Source: Bacillota bacterium
Lineage (GTDB): Bacteria > Bacillota > Clostridia > Lachnospirales > Lachnospiraceae
Direction: 5' to 3'
NCBI GenBank assembly: GCA_023441965.1
Contig: JAEZNB010000003.1
Location: 1 to 64,000 of the forward strand
DNA: 64,000 nucleotides
The notes beneath the pieces were generated by a model. That model worked only from the letters and a program-made list of their open reading frames with translations. It was not told the origin of the DNA and made no database searches. Of the stretch, positions 7,755 to 16,456 are shown one piece after another. The translations under genes were made by a program, and so were the position numbers. Position 1 is the stretch's first letter, and each line of letters begins with the position of its first letter.

Positions 7755-10220
7755 TTACATTAAGGTTGAGAATAAATTCAATACCATCTGGTAGAGCTTA
7801 ATATACAAGGGCCGGTTTTTCCATTCCTCATAGGTAACCTCCTTACACTCCTCCATCGTGGACAGCAGGTCCATTCGAATCCTGTCGGTTACCTCCTTGT
7901 TGCAGATCCATACCCCGCATTCATACTGCAAATGAAAGCTCCGATAATCCATGTTTATCGTACCGACGATTGCCGAGTCCTCACTGATCATCGTCTTGGC
8001 ATGGATAAAGCCGGGCTTATATTCGAAGATCCTTACACCGGACTTTAACAGCCTTCCGTAGTTATAATTCGTCAGCAGCTTCACATTCTTTTTATCCGGT
8101 ATGTAGGGCGTAATGATTCTCACATCAATTCCACTGATGGCAGCTGTAATCAGCGCATCCCTCATATCATCTTCAATTATAAGGTAAGGTGTAGTAATGT
8201 ACAATACCTTCTTGGCATAATATATCATCTGTTTATAGATATTCTCTATGGGATTCTTGGGATTATTGGCCGGTCCGTCCACCAGGACATGGCAGAAGAC
8301 ATCATTTTGCTCAAAGGCTTTCGTAGGCCTGAAGGCCTCATAATCCACCTGCTCTCCCCCATCGGAGGAAGCCTCCCACATCTGAAGGAAGGCAACAGTC
8401 AGCCCCCATACGGCATCTCCGGTCACCTTCACCGCATTGTCCTTCCATACACCAAAGCGCTGTACCAGATTCACATACTCATCGGCCAGATTCATGCCGC
8501 CGGTGAAGCCGATATTACCGTCAACGACGATGATTTTCTGATGGGTGCGGTAATTCATGTAAAGCTTATCTGTATATTTGTGGATCGGATTAAATACCCG
8601 GATCTCAAAGCCTTCGCTTTCCAAGGTGCGTTTAAAATGTCTCGGTGTCCTAAGCATGGCTCCGAAATCATCATAGAGAAACATCACCTTAACCTTCTGG
8701 GAGATTTTCTTTAACAGCAGCCCATGCATCTTATCCCAGAGGGCTCCCTCTCCGACGATATAGAAGTTGATGAGGATAAAACGTTCCGCCTTCTCTATCT
8801 CTTCAAAGATGGCATCGAAGGCATCCTCCGCCATGGGATAATAATCAATCCTGTTATTCTTAAATAAGGGCAAATGATTAGCGTCCAGATATCTGGTCAT
8901 CCGGCTCTTGGTAGGATATTTTGCTTCAAACTCCCTCATTACCTCGGGCTGACGTTCCAGATACTGATTTCCCTTGGACAGCCTTTGCAGGACCTTGCGA
9001 TGTATTCTTTTACCCCTCCGATTTCCCCAGAGAATGAACATCAGGTAGCCGGTAATCGGCAGGATGGCAATGATGCAGATCCAACTGATCTTATAAGAGA
9101 CATTCCTGTCATCATTGACCAGGGTTATAATGATAATAATGCTTAAGACCTGCAGAGTATAATACAGATAGATAGAAAATCCCCGCAGGAAATTAGTAAA
9201 GTAGAAAACAAGTATGAATTGTATTAATACAAATATACCTACAATTGTCGCACGAAGAAAACCGCTTAAATAGCCTTTGATACGTCCGGTCATTTCTTCT
9301 CTGGTGTCTCTGTTCAATATTTTTGCCCCTTTCATTAACAGCCTTTCCTTGAGGTCGTGTAAGGCTGTTTCCCTCTTGCCCGCCTTCATACCGGGAAAGG
9401 CTTTCAGAATTCGGATATGTATCTTTCTCATGGCCAAGGACTGATACCGGTGCAGAAATTCCCCGAATCCGGCCTCTGCCTCATGCCTTACCAGATAAAG
9501 CTCCTCCTTCCTGGTACCGCTGACCCTATGGAACTTTTGTTCCAAAGCCTCCTTCAGCTCAGAGAATATCCCCGTCAGACGTAGACCGGAAAGCTTCTCC
9601 TTCATTTCCTCCTTCGTATCATACAGTCTGGCTATGAAGGCATATTCCAGCAGCTCCTCTCTTAGTTCGGTGAGCTTCTTCAGAAGCAGATCGAATTTCA
9701 CGGTATATATGTTCGTAATGATAATATCGGCAATAAACAGAATGAATATAACATAAGCGAATATTTCCCCAAATCGCCTGGGCAGCAAACCGATCAGAGA
9801 ATGAAGTGCCGGCTGGACCACTCTTAACATCAATACGGAATACAAGCCCCATAGAAGGGACACCGACAGACAGATTCTTCCCTGCAGGTGGTAACGGTAG
9901 GTGGAATAATCCCACCACCTGGTGTGAAACAGCTTCTCCATAACCCAGGAGGTAACATACTCCAGCACCGTGGCCAAAAGACAGCTTCCCACATACAGGA
10001 TGAGCAGCTGGTCACGGCAATCCCAAAAGATCAGATAAATGAGAATGCCGCCGGTACCATAGATCGGTAACACCGGGCCATTCAGAAAGCCCCGGTTTAC
10101 GAAGGTCTTTTTTCTTATGGAAACCAATATACTTTCATAAAGCCATCCAATGAAGCTATAAATAAAGAATATGTAGAAAACCTGATAAAGCTCTTTACCA
10201 AAAAAGCTGCTCTCCCACAT
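7755..10220 (-). CDS. CmpB-type membrane domain fused to cardiolipin synthase
   Basis: One uninterrupted 821-residue frame with two modules. Residues 1 to about 240 match the CmpB/putative ABC-transporter type IV membrane family (PF06541), with the telling SFIGWLYES, NRGFLNGPVLPIYG and WWDYSTYRYHLQGRICL segments. From about residue 320 follows a complete cardiolipin synthase: two membrane helices, then two phospholipase D domains, with HQKIIVVD (His560, Lys562, Asp567) and HAKTMISED (His740, Lys742). In the second motif the usual Asp is Glu747, with Asp next to it. Cardiolipin synthase joins two phosphatidylglycerol molecules at the membrane. The role of the CmpB domain is unknown; a paralogue without the synthase is at 38873-39406. 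Domain calls come from reading the sequence. Confidence 0.85.
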   Translation of the reverse strand: MWESSFFGKELYQVFYIFFIYSFIGWLYESILVSIRKKTFVNRGFLNGPVLPIYGTGGILIYLIFWDCRDQLLILYVGSCLLATVLEYVTSWVMEKLFHTRWWDYSTYRYHLQGRICLSVSLLWGLYSVLMLRVVQPALHSLIGLLPRRFGEIFAYVIFILFIADIIITNIYTVKFDLLLKKLTELREELLEYAFIARLYDTKEEMKEKLSGLRLTGIFSELKEALEQKFHRVSGTRKEELYLVRHEAEAGFGEFLHRYQSLAMRKIHIRILKAFPGMKAGKRETALHDLKERLLMKGAKILNRDTREEMTGRIKGYLSGFLRATIVGIFVLIQFILVFYFTNFLRGFSIYLYYTLQVLSIIIIITLVNDDRNVSYKISWICIIAILPITGYLMFILWGNRRGKRIHRKVLQRLSKGNQYLERQPEVMREFEAKYPTKSRMTRYLDANHLPLFKNNRIDYYPMAEDAFDAIFEEIEKAERFILINFYIVGEGALWDKMHGLLLKKISQKVKVMFLYDDFGAMLRTPRHFKRTLESEGFEIRVFNPIHKYTDKLYMNYRTHQKIIVVDGNIGFTGGMNLADEYVNLVQRFGVWKDNAVKVTGDAVWGLTVAFLQMWEASSDGGEQVDYEAFRPTKAFEQNDVFCHVLVDGPANNPKNPIENIYKQMIYYAKKVLYITTPYLIIEDDMRDALITAAISGIDVRIITPYIPDKKNVKLLTNYNYGRLLKSGVRIFEYKPGFIHAKTMISEDSAIVGTINMDYRSFHLQYECGVWICNKEVTDRIRMDLLSTMEECKEVTYEEWKNRPLYIKLYQMVLNLFSTLM

Positions 10221-10368
10221 CCGTTTCTTACTTCCCCTCTCTATTCCTTAGTCCGATTCTCCTGTCATGTTATCCTATGGTAATTTTATCATACCGAAAG
10301 CGATAGTAAAGGGCAGAATTCTTAAAAATTCATTATATCATATCCGGTATGCTTCGTCTTCTTTCTGC

Positions 10369-10397
10369 TTGGTGTTTATCGTAAAATATGGTAAGAT
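10369..10397 (+). promoter_or_regulatory. Probable promoter of the YprB-like gene
   Basis: TTGGTG (10369-10374), a 17-base spacer and TAAGAT (10392-10397) lie about 50 bases before the start codon, in the divergent gap with the cardiolipin synthase fusion gene. The match to the sigma-A consensus is moderate. A weaker TTTACT/TAAAAT pair on the other strand could serve the fusion gene. Confidence 0.45.
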
Positions 10398-10446
10398 AGC
10401 TATAGCAAATCATGTAGGTTACTGAATCGGAAAGGAGCTGACATAT

Positions 10447-11601
10447 ATGATCATCAGGGATTTCCCCGTAGACCTGTCTCTGCAATATCCGCTGGACACA
10501 AAATACGACCTGGATAAAACCGTCTTTTTTGATATCGAAACCACAGGCTTTGCTGCAGAATCCACGTATTTGTATCTGATCGGCTGTATCTGCCATAGGG
10601 AAGACAGCTTTCATATGCTCCAATGGTTTTCCGAGGACATCAGGGAAGAAAGTCAGATCCTCTCCCTCTTCTTTGAGTTCCTGAAGGATTATGAGGTTCT
10701 GGTCCATTACAATGGCTCCGGCTTTGATATCCCCTATCTGCAGAAGAAAAAAGAGCTGTATCAGCTGCCCTATTCCTTTGAGGCACTTACAAGCATAGAT
10801 CTGTATAAGAGTATTGCTCCCATCAGGAAATTATTCCGCCTTCCGAATTTCAAGCAGAAATCCATAGAAGCCTTTCTGCAGGTAGACCGTAAGGATACCA
10901 CTGACGGAGGAGATCTGATCCCGGTTTATCAGGGATATCTGGGAAAGAGAAAGATCGAGAAGCTTAGAAATACCAGAACAGGCTCACCGGCTTCTAACTC
11001 TTCGAAGGAGTCTGCTGTCCCCTCCGGGGCTGATGATCTGCTTCATATGCTGCTGCTACACAATGAGGATGATTTGAAGGGGCTGGTGCAGATTTTACCG
11101 ATCCTCTATTATTCTGATCTCTTTCATACCTCCTTTCATATCCTGCAGGCTGGAGTTTCCGGTGACAGGCTCTCCATCAGGATGGAGCTCCCCTTCCGTT
11201 TGCCGGCTCAGATCAGCTTCGGAACTGAGCTTTGTTATTTTAGCGCCCATGAGAAATCAGCCCTCCTGACGGTTCAGGTCTATGAGGGTGAGCTTAAATT
11301 CTTCTATGATAATTACAAGGATTATTACTATCTGCCCGAGGAGGATACTGCTGTCCATAAGAGTCTTGCTCTCTTTGTGGACAAGGAATACCGGCGGAAG
11401 GCCAAGCCTTCCGATTGCTATACCAGAAAGCAGGGCGTATTCGCCCCCCTCTATGACCCCATTCTTTCACCGGCCTTTAAGCAGAGCTTCCAGGATAGGC
11501 TTTCCTTCATCGAGGTCCACACGGATTTCCTGCTCCGGGAGAAGAATCTGGAGCTTTATATCAACCATATACTCCGACATATGTTAACGGGTAAGCCCTA
11601 A
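10447..11601 (+). CDS. YprB-like RNase H-fold exonuclease domain protein
   Basis: Ribonuclease H-like protein of the YprB family (DEDD exonuclease fold). The first acidic motif is clear: TVFFDIETTG (Asp29, Glu31), followed by LVHYNGSGFDIPYL and, later, LHMLLLHNEDDLKGL, which supplies further acidic residues. The C-terminal 150 residues look like a separate, weakly conserved domain. Nuclease activity on DNA or RNA is inferred from the fold; the natural substrate is unknown. Bacillus YprB has tetratricopeptide repeats that I do not see here. The ATG at 10447 has GGAAAGGAG upstream. The gene stands alone, and its stop codon lies in the loop of a terminator hairpin. Confidence 0.75.
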   Translation: MIIRDFPVDLSLQYPLDTKYDLDKTVFFDIETTGFAAESTYLYLIGCICHREDSFHMLQWFSEDIREESQILSLFFEFLKDYEVLVHYNGSGFDIPYLQKKKELYQLPYSFEALTSIDLYKSIAPIRKLFRLPNFKQKSIEAFLQVDRKDTTDGGDLIPVYQGYLGKRKIEKLRNTRTGSPASNSSKESAVPSGADDLLHMLLLHNEDDLKGLVQILPILYYSDLFHTSFHILQAGVSGDRLSIRMELPFRLPAQISFGTELCYFSAHEKSALLTVQVYEGELKFFYDNYKDYYYLPEEDTAVHKSLALFVDKEYRRKAKPSDCYTRKQGVFAPLYDPILSPAFKQSFQDRLSFIEVHTDFLLREKNLELYINHILRHMLTGKP

Positions 11602-11618
11602 GGCTTACCCGTTATTTG
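11586..11618 (+). terminator. Terminator overlapping the YprB-like stop codon
   Basis: A perfect 12-base stem, AACGGGTAAGCC (11586-11597) with GGCTTACCCGTT (11602-11613), has a 4-base loop. The TAA stop (11599-11601) falls in that loop. The T tract after it is short (ATTTG). It lies between convergent genes and could act in both directions. Confidence 0.65.
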
Positions 11619-11643
11619 ATCCTGTATTCGGTTAATGTTCTGT

Positions 11644-13143
11644 TTATAGTGTAACGCCTTGTTTAAAGATCGCCATCTCATAATAGCCGGCTTCCTCTGC
11701 TTTTACCCTCCTGCCGGAGGCAACCTCCAGAAGGTACCGGAAGAGTTCATCTGTGAGAGTCTGTTTATCATAATCCTCTGCCAAAAGTCCTGCATTAAAA
11801 TCAATCCAGTGATTCTTCTTCTCCGCCAGTACAGTATTGCTGGAGATCTTCACTGTAGGAACCGGGCTGCCAAAGGGGGTTCCTCTTCCTGTAGTAAAGA
11901 GAACGATATGAGCTCCTGCTGCCGCCAGGGCTGTGGATGCCACCAGATCATTACCCGGCGCACTTAGCAGATTCAGCCCCTTCACCTTTACCCGATCTCC
12001 ATAGGCCAGTACATCGACCACGGGTGCCTTTCCCGACTTTTGTGTACAGCCCAGAGATTTATCCTCCAGGGTTGTGATTCCGCCCTCCTTGTTACCGGGA
12101 GAGGGATTTTCATAGATAGGCTGCTGATGTCTGTTATAATAATTCTTAAAATCATTGATCATGGACACTGTCTTGTGGAATAAATCCTTATTAGCACAAC
12201 GGTTCATAAGCTGGGTCTCTGCCCCGAACATCTCCGGTACTTCTGTCAGAAGGGCAGTACCTCCCTTGGAGATGATAAGGTCTGACAATTCTCCCACCAA
12301 TGGATTGGCTGTGATGCCTGAGAAGCCATCAGAGCCACCGCATTTTAAACCGATTACCAGCTCTTCTACGCTGATTCTCTCCCGTTTGAAGCCTTCTCCA
12401 TAGCGGATCAGCTCCTCCAGCAGAGCAAGACCAGCCTCCCGCTCATCCTCTGTATCCTGACATTGCAGAAAGCGAATCCTCTCCTGGTCATACTCACCCA
12501 GATAAGCCTTCAGCTCTGCGATATTGCAATTCTCACAGCCTAGGCCCAGCACCAGCACTCCGGCTGCATTCGGATGCAGGATCAGATCTGCCAGGATCCT
12601 CATGGTGTTGGCCTGATCCTCTCCCAATTGGGAACAGCCATAGGGATGGGGGAAGGAGATAATCTCATCCACCCGGTCCCCTTTCCCGGCAGCAGCCTCC
12701 CTGGCCAAAGCCATGGCGATAGAATTTACACAACCCACCGTAGGAATGATCCAAATCTGATTTCTGATCCCAACCCTTCCGTCCGGTCGGCGGTAGCCCA
12801 TGAAGTACGCCTTTTCCGTAGATGTAAGCTCTGACCGGACCGGCTCGTAGGTATAGTCCAGAATATCCCCCAGCAAGGTCTTCACATTTTGTGTATGTAC
12901 ATGCGCTCCGGGCAGGATCTCCTCCAGGGCGGTTCCGATTGGATTCCCATATTTGATCACCCGATCCCCCTTCGCAATCGTACAAAGAGCAAATTTGTGA
13001 CCGGCAGGTATCTGCTCCCGTAAGCTAATACTCCGGGGAAGCTTGGCGGAAGGAGATTTTATATCAACAGATCTGCCCTTCTCTAAGCTCTGAAGAGCCA
13101 CTGCCACATTATCCTCTTCATTTATAATAATATACTCCTGCAT
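11644..13143 (-). CDS. uxaA: Altronate dehydratase UxaA
   Basis: Removes water from D-altronate to give 2-keto-3-deoxygluconate, the third step of galacturonate breakdown. The N-terminal SAF-like domain (residues 1 to about 95, IINEEDNVAVALQSL then IPAGHKFALCTI) is followed by the large catalytic domain with GYRRPDGRVGIRNQIWIIPTVGCVNS, FPHPYGCSQLG and LKCGGSDGFSGITANP, all hallmark segments, with several conserved cysteines. Length, 499 residues, is normal. It follows uxaB by 11 bases and is convergent with the YprB-like gene. UxuA, the mannonate enzyme, is an unrelated protein, so this points to the galacturonate branch. Confidence 0.95.
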   Translation of the reverse strand: MQEYIIINEEDNVAVALQSLEKGRSVDIKSPSAKLPRSISLREQIPAGHKFALCTIAKGDRVIKYGNPIGTALEEILPGAHVHTQNVKTLLGDILDYTYEPVRSELTSTEKAYFMGYRRPDGRVGIRNQIWIIPTVGCVNSIAMALAREAAAGKGDRVDEIISFPHPYGCSQLGEDQANTMRILADLILHPNAAGVLVLGLGCENCNIAELKAYLGEYDQERIRFLQCQDTEDEREAGLALLEELIRYGEGFKRERISVEELVIGLKCGGSDGFSGITANPLVGELSDLIISKGGTALLTEVPEMFGAETQLMNRCANKDLFHKTVSMINDFKNYYNRHQQPIYENPSPGNKEGGITTLEDKSLGCTQKSGKAPVVDVLAYGDRVKVKGLNLLSAPGNDLVASTALAAAGAHIVLFTTGRGTPFGSPVPTVKISSNTVLAEKKNHWIDFNAGLLAEDYDKQTLTDELFRYLLEVASGRRVKAEEAGYYEMAIFKQGVTL

Positions 13144-13154
13144 ATGAATCCTTT

Positions 13155-14624
13155 CTATGATTGCTTCATCATATCTTCTATCGCCTTTCTCATTCCGAAA
13201 TCAGTGATGGCATCCAGATATCCGGCCACCGCTTCTACCAACCCTTTATATTGGGTCATATCCTCTCCGAAGAAGCATCCCTTACTTAAAAAGGCCTTGG
13301 CAAAGGCATGGTTATTCAGCTTTGAGGCTTCCGCAAAGAAGTCCAATACCGCAGCATCATCCAGGATGGTGTAGACTTCACCCTTTCGATAACCGATCAG
13401 TCCGTCTGAAGTACGCTCCGTGCTCCTATAGAAGCTCATCAGAGCTGCAAGGGAGAAGGTCAGGTGAGTGGGAAGCTTGCCAAAGAGTGCAATGTAGTCC
13501 TTGAAGCTGGGTAGGCAACGTGCCTTCCACTTGGATACGGAATTCAAGGAGATTGACAAGAGGGCATGCTTGATATATGGATTCTCGAATCGTTCCATGA
13601 CTGAATTGGCGAAGGCAATCAGCTCCTCCTTCGGCAGTGTCAGGGTAGGAATAATCTCTTCGAATACAGTCCATCTCATAAACTCCCTGATCAGTGGATC
13701 CTGCATGGATTCCAGCACCATATCGTTCCCCGCCAGATAGGAAGCCAGGACAAAGGAGGTATGAGCTCCATTCAGGATGCGTACCTTCCTCTCACGATAG
13801 GGCTTCTGATTATCTGTGAAGATGACCGGTAGGCCTACCTTGGGTAAGGGAAATTCCTCCGAGATATCCCGCTCCGATTCGATTACCCAGAGAGCAAAGA
13901 GTTCTCCCGTATCCAGTAGCTTATCCTGATAGCCTGCCTCCTGCCAGAACTGTTCTGCTTCCTCCTTGGGGTTTCCGGTAACGATACGGTCCACCAGAGT
14001 ACTGCAGAAGCTGCAAGCCTGCTCCAGCCAACGAAGGAATTCCTCGCCCAGCTTCCAAAGCTTGGCATAGGAAAGAACGCACTGACGGAGTGTTCCTCCA
14101 TTGTTCTCGATCAGTTCACAGGGTATGATGATCAATCCCTTGTCTGTATCTCCCTTAAAATAGAGGTAGCGTTCATACAGCAGCTTGGTCAGCTTTCCGG
14201 GAAAGGTCTTAGGAGGCTTGGCCTCGAAGAGATCTGTCTCATCAAATACGATTCCTGCTTCCGTTGTATTGGAAATAACGAATTTTAAGCTTTCCTCTTT
14301 CGCATAAGCAGCATAAGTCTCATAGTCCTCATAAGCTCCGACTGCATCTGCTATACTGGTGATCCGTCTGTTCACCACCTTCGGAACACCCTTATCCAAT
14401 CCCCTAAGGGATAGAGTATACTGGCATTCCTGCTCATGGAAGGCATCAAGACTGCCGAAGGGGATTGCCTTCACGATGGCAACATTTCCGTTGAAGACTC
14501 CCTTCTCATTTGCGATATCTATCATTTCGTCCACAAAGCCTCGGAGGAAGTTTCCCTCTCCGAATTGGAGTACCTTCACCGGTCTTTCTATTGCCTTTGT
14601 TATCTCTTTGTTCAGAGTCTTCAT
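13155..14624 (-). CDS. uxaB: Tagaturonate reductase (altronate oxidoreductase) UxaB
   Basis: NADH-dependent reduction of D-tagaturonate to D-altronate, second step of galacturonate catabolism. It belongs to the polyol/mannitol dehydrogenase family: the N-terminal Rossmann region has VLQFGEGNFLRGFVDEMIDIANEKG, with a KVRILNGAHTSF motif in the catalytic domain, characteristic of uxaB. Length, 489 residues, fits. The family also includes fructuronate reductase (uxuB); the neighbouring uxaA and uxaC and the absence of uxuA favour tagaturonate. Its start faces the uxaC start across a 289-base regulatory region with inverted repeats, and it is the first gene of a two-gene operon. Confidence 0.93.
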   Translation of the reverse strand: MKTLNKEITKAIERPVKVLQFGEGNFLRGFVDEMIDIANEKGVFNGNVAIVKAIPFGSLDAFHEQECQYTLSLRGLDKGVPKVVNRRITSIADAVGAYEDYETYAAYAKEESLKFVISNTTEAGIVFDETDLFEAKPPKTFPGKLTKLLYERYLYFKGDTDKGLIIIPCELIENNGGTLRQCVLSYAKLWKLGEEFLRWLEQACSFCSTLVDRIVTGNPKEEAEQFWQEAGYQDKLLDTGELFALWVIESERDISEEFPLPKVGLPVIFTDNQKPYRERKVRILNGAHTSFVLASYLAGNDMVLESMQDPLIREFMRWTVFEEIIPTLTLPKEELIAFANSVMERFENPYIKHALLSISLNSVSKWKARCLPSFKDYIALFGKLPTHLTFSLAALMSFYRSTERTSDGLIGYRKGEVYTILDDAAVLDFFAEASKLNNHAFAKAFLSKGCFFGEDMTQYKGLVEAVAGYLDAITDFGMRKAIEDMMKQS

Positions 14625-14658
14625 AAGCCTTAAGCCCCTCTCTTCTTCTTGCTACCTG

Positions 14659-14692
14659 ATATACCGATATGAACATAAATCCATCGGTATAT
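14659..14692. promoter_or_regulatory. Inverted repeat in the uxaB leader
   Basis: ATATACCGAT (14659-14668) and ATCGGTATAT (14683-14692) form a perfect 10-base inverted repeat with a 14-base spacer. It lies between the proposed uxaB transcription start and the gene, so it could be a roadblock operator or a leader hairpin. No cognate regulator can be named. Confidence 0.5.
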
Positions 14693-14716
14693 TTGTATCT
14701 TTATGTTATATAAATC

Positions 14717-14745
14717 ATTTTACCTATACTAATTTCCCAAGTCAA
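14717..14745 (-). promoter_or_regulatory. Probable promoter of uxaB-uxaA
   Basis: On the minus strand TTGACT (14740-14745), 17 bases and TAAAAT (14717-14722) make a good sigma-A promoter, with transcription starting near 14710. Confidence 0.6.
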
Positions 14746-14773
14746 TCATACTATATTTACCTTTTCACCCCTA

Positions 14774-14791
14774 AATCAATCGCAATTGATT
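14774..14791. promoter_or_regulatory. Candidate operator between uxaB and uxaC
   Basis: AATCAATCGCAATTGATT is an 18-base near-palindrome, with arms AATCAAT and ATTGATT. This is the size and form of LacI-family operators, though centred slightly off a CG. It sits about 16 bases upstream of the proposed uxaC -35 box and 28 bases upstream of the uxaB -35 box, so it could serve both directions. No LacI regulator is encoded in the window. Confidence 0.45.
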
Positions 14792-14806
14792 ATTCTTGGG
14801 CGACTC

Positions 14807-14835
14807 TTGTACCTCATTGCATAATAATGTATAAT
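14807..14835 (+). promoter_or_regulatory. Probable promoter of uxaC
   Basis: TTGTAC (14807-14812), 17 bases and TATAAT (14830-14835). Transcription would begin near 14842, about 72 bases before uxaC. The -35 box is weak, as expected for a regulated promoter. Confidence 0.5.
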
Positions 14836-14913
14836 TTTATGTGATTTATCATCGAGAAGTACTAATTCTTACTTAAATACTAAATCCTTTTCTATATAAA
14901 ATAGGAGGCAAAT

Positions 14914-16317
14914 ATGAAGAAGTTTATGGATGAAGATTTCCTGCTCACCAATGAAATCGCAAAGAAGCTGTATCATGAGTATGCGAAGGTGGTCCCGATT
15001 ATTGATTATCACTGCCATATCAATCCCAGGGAAATCTATGAGGATAAGAGCTACGGGAATATCACTGAAATCTGGCTCGGAGGGGACCACTATAAATGGA
15101 GACTGATGAGGGCCAACGGTATTCCGGAGAAATACATCACAGGAGATGCATCTCCCAGGGACAAGTTCCAGAAATGGGCTGAAACCCTGCCTAAGGCCAT
15201 CGGTAACCCCCTGTATCACTGGAGCCATCTGGAGCTGAAGCGGTACTTCGGTTACGAGGGTATCTTAAACGGTGAGACGGCAGAGGAGGTATGGAATTTA
15301 GCAAAGGAACAGCTGCTGCAGCCCTCTATGTCCTGTCGGGGCATCATTCAGAAATCCGGTGTTACTGTAATCTGTACCACAGACGGTCCGCTTGATTCTC
15401 TCGAATGGCACAAGAAGCTGGCTGAAGATCAGTCCTTCCCGGTCAAGGTATATCCGACCTTCCGTCCGGACGGGGCGCTCAATATAGAGAAGCCGGATTT
15501 CCCTGCCTTCGTCAGCCGCCTATCGGAATTGAGCGGAGTCAGCATCCATGATTTTAACTCCTTCTGTGAAGCCCTGGTTGACAGAATGGACTTCTTTGCC
15601 GAAACAGGCTGCCGTATCTCGGATCATGCCCTTCCCTATGTAATGTACGTTCCTGCCGGGAAGGAAGAGCTGGAAGCCATCTGGCAGAAGCGTATGAAGG
15701 GCATCGTACTTAAACTGAAGGACCAGCTTGCCTTTAAAACTGCCATGATGCTCTTCTTTGGCAGGGAATATCATAAGAGAGATTGGGCGATGCAGCTGCA
15801 TTACGGGACTCTTAGGGATAATAATACGAGGATGTATCAGAAGCTTGGTCCCGATACCGGTTATGACTGTATCAACGATTACAGCTCCTCTGCTGAGCTT
15901 TCCGCTTATTTGAATGCCCTGACGATGACAGGACAGCTACCCAAAACCATCGTTTATTCCTTAAATCCGGTGGAGAATGCCTGCATCGATACGGTGATCG
16001 GCTGCTTCCAGGATGAAACGGCCGTAGGAAAGCTTCAGCATGGCTCCGCCTGGTGGTTCAATGATCATAAGACCGGTATGGAGGAGCATATGACTGCCCT
16101 GGCTAATTCCGGCCTCCTGGCCAACTTCATTGGCATGTTAACTGATTCAAGAAGCTTCCTCTCCTATACAAGACATGAGTACTTCCGCAGAATCCTCTGC
16201 AACCTGATCGGCAAGCTTGTGGAAAACGGAGAATACCCCGATGATATGGCTACCTTAGGATCCATGATCGAGGATATTTCCTACTATAATGCCATGAGAT
16301 ATATAAAAGCAATATAG
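14914..16317 (+). CDS. uxaC: Uronate isomerase UxaC
   Basis: Isomerises D-galacturonate to D-tagaturonate (and D-glucuronate to D-fructuronate), the entry step of the pathway. It has the amidohydrolase-like TIM barrel start MKKFMDEDFLLTNEIAKKLY, the VPIIDYHCHINPREI metal-binding motif, and later VICTTDGPLDSLEWH, MQLHYGTLRDNN and the C-terminal ending FLSYTRHEYFRRIL. Length, 467 residues, is typical. AGGAGG lies upstream of the ATG. It is read divergently from uxaBA and is followed by the GH4 gene on the same strand after 139 bases, probably in one transcript although a second promoter cannot be excluded. Confidence 0.97.
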   Translation: MKKFMDEDFLLTNEIAKKLYHEYAKVVPIIDYHCHINPREIYEDKSYGNITEIWLGGDHYKWRLMRANGIPEKYITGDASPRDKFQKWAETLPKAIGNPLYHWSHLELKRYFGYEGILNGETAEEVWNLAKEQLLQPSMSCRGIIQKSGVTVICTTDGPLDSLEWHKKLAEDQSFPVKVYPTFRPDGALNIEKPDFPAFVSRLSELSGVSIHDFNSFCEALVDRMDFFAETGCRISDHALPYVMYVPAGKEELEAIWQKRMKGIVLKLKDQLAFKTAMMLFFGREYHKRDWAMQLHYGTLRDNNTRMYQKLGPDTGYDCINDYSSSAELSAYLNALTMTGQLPKTIVYSLNPVENACIDTVIGCFQDETAVGKLQHGSAWWFNDHKTGMEEHMTALANSGLLANFIGMLTDSRSFLSYTRHEYFRRILCNLIGKLVENGEYPDDMATLGSMIEDISYYNAMRYIKAI

Positions 16318-16456
16318 TTGGAATTATCATGAATATTGCAAAATATATTAGTAGTTTTCATAGGATTATTATCTTATAATCGATTTATGAGCATGAAGTA
16401 TGATCCGATTTTGATCCACTTATGTATCACAACATTACAAGAAACGAGGTATCGAC

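Noticed and set aside
7755..10220. The CmpB-cardiolipin synthase fusion as an assembly or frameshift artefact
   Set aside because: The frame is continuous and both modules are full length, with a normal linker of membrane and coil segments; an artefact would be expected to damage one module.
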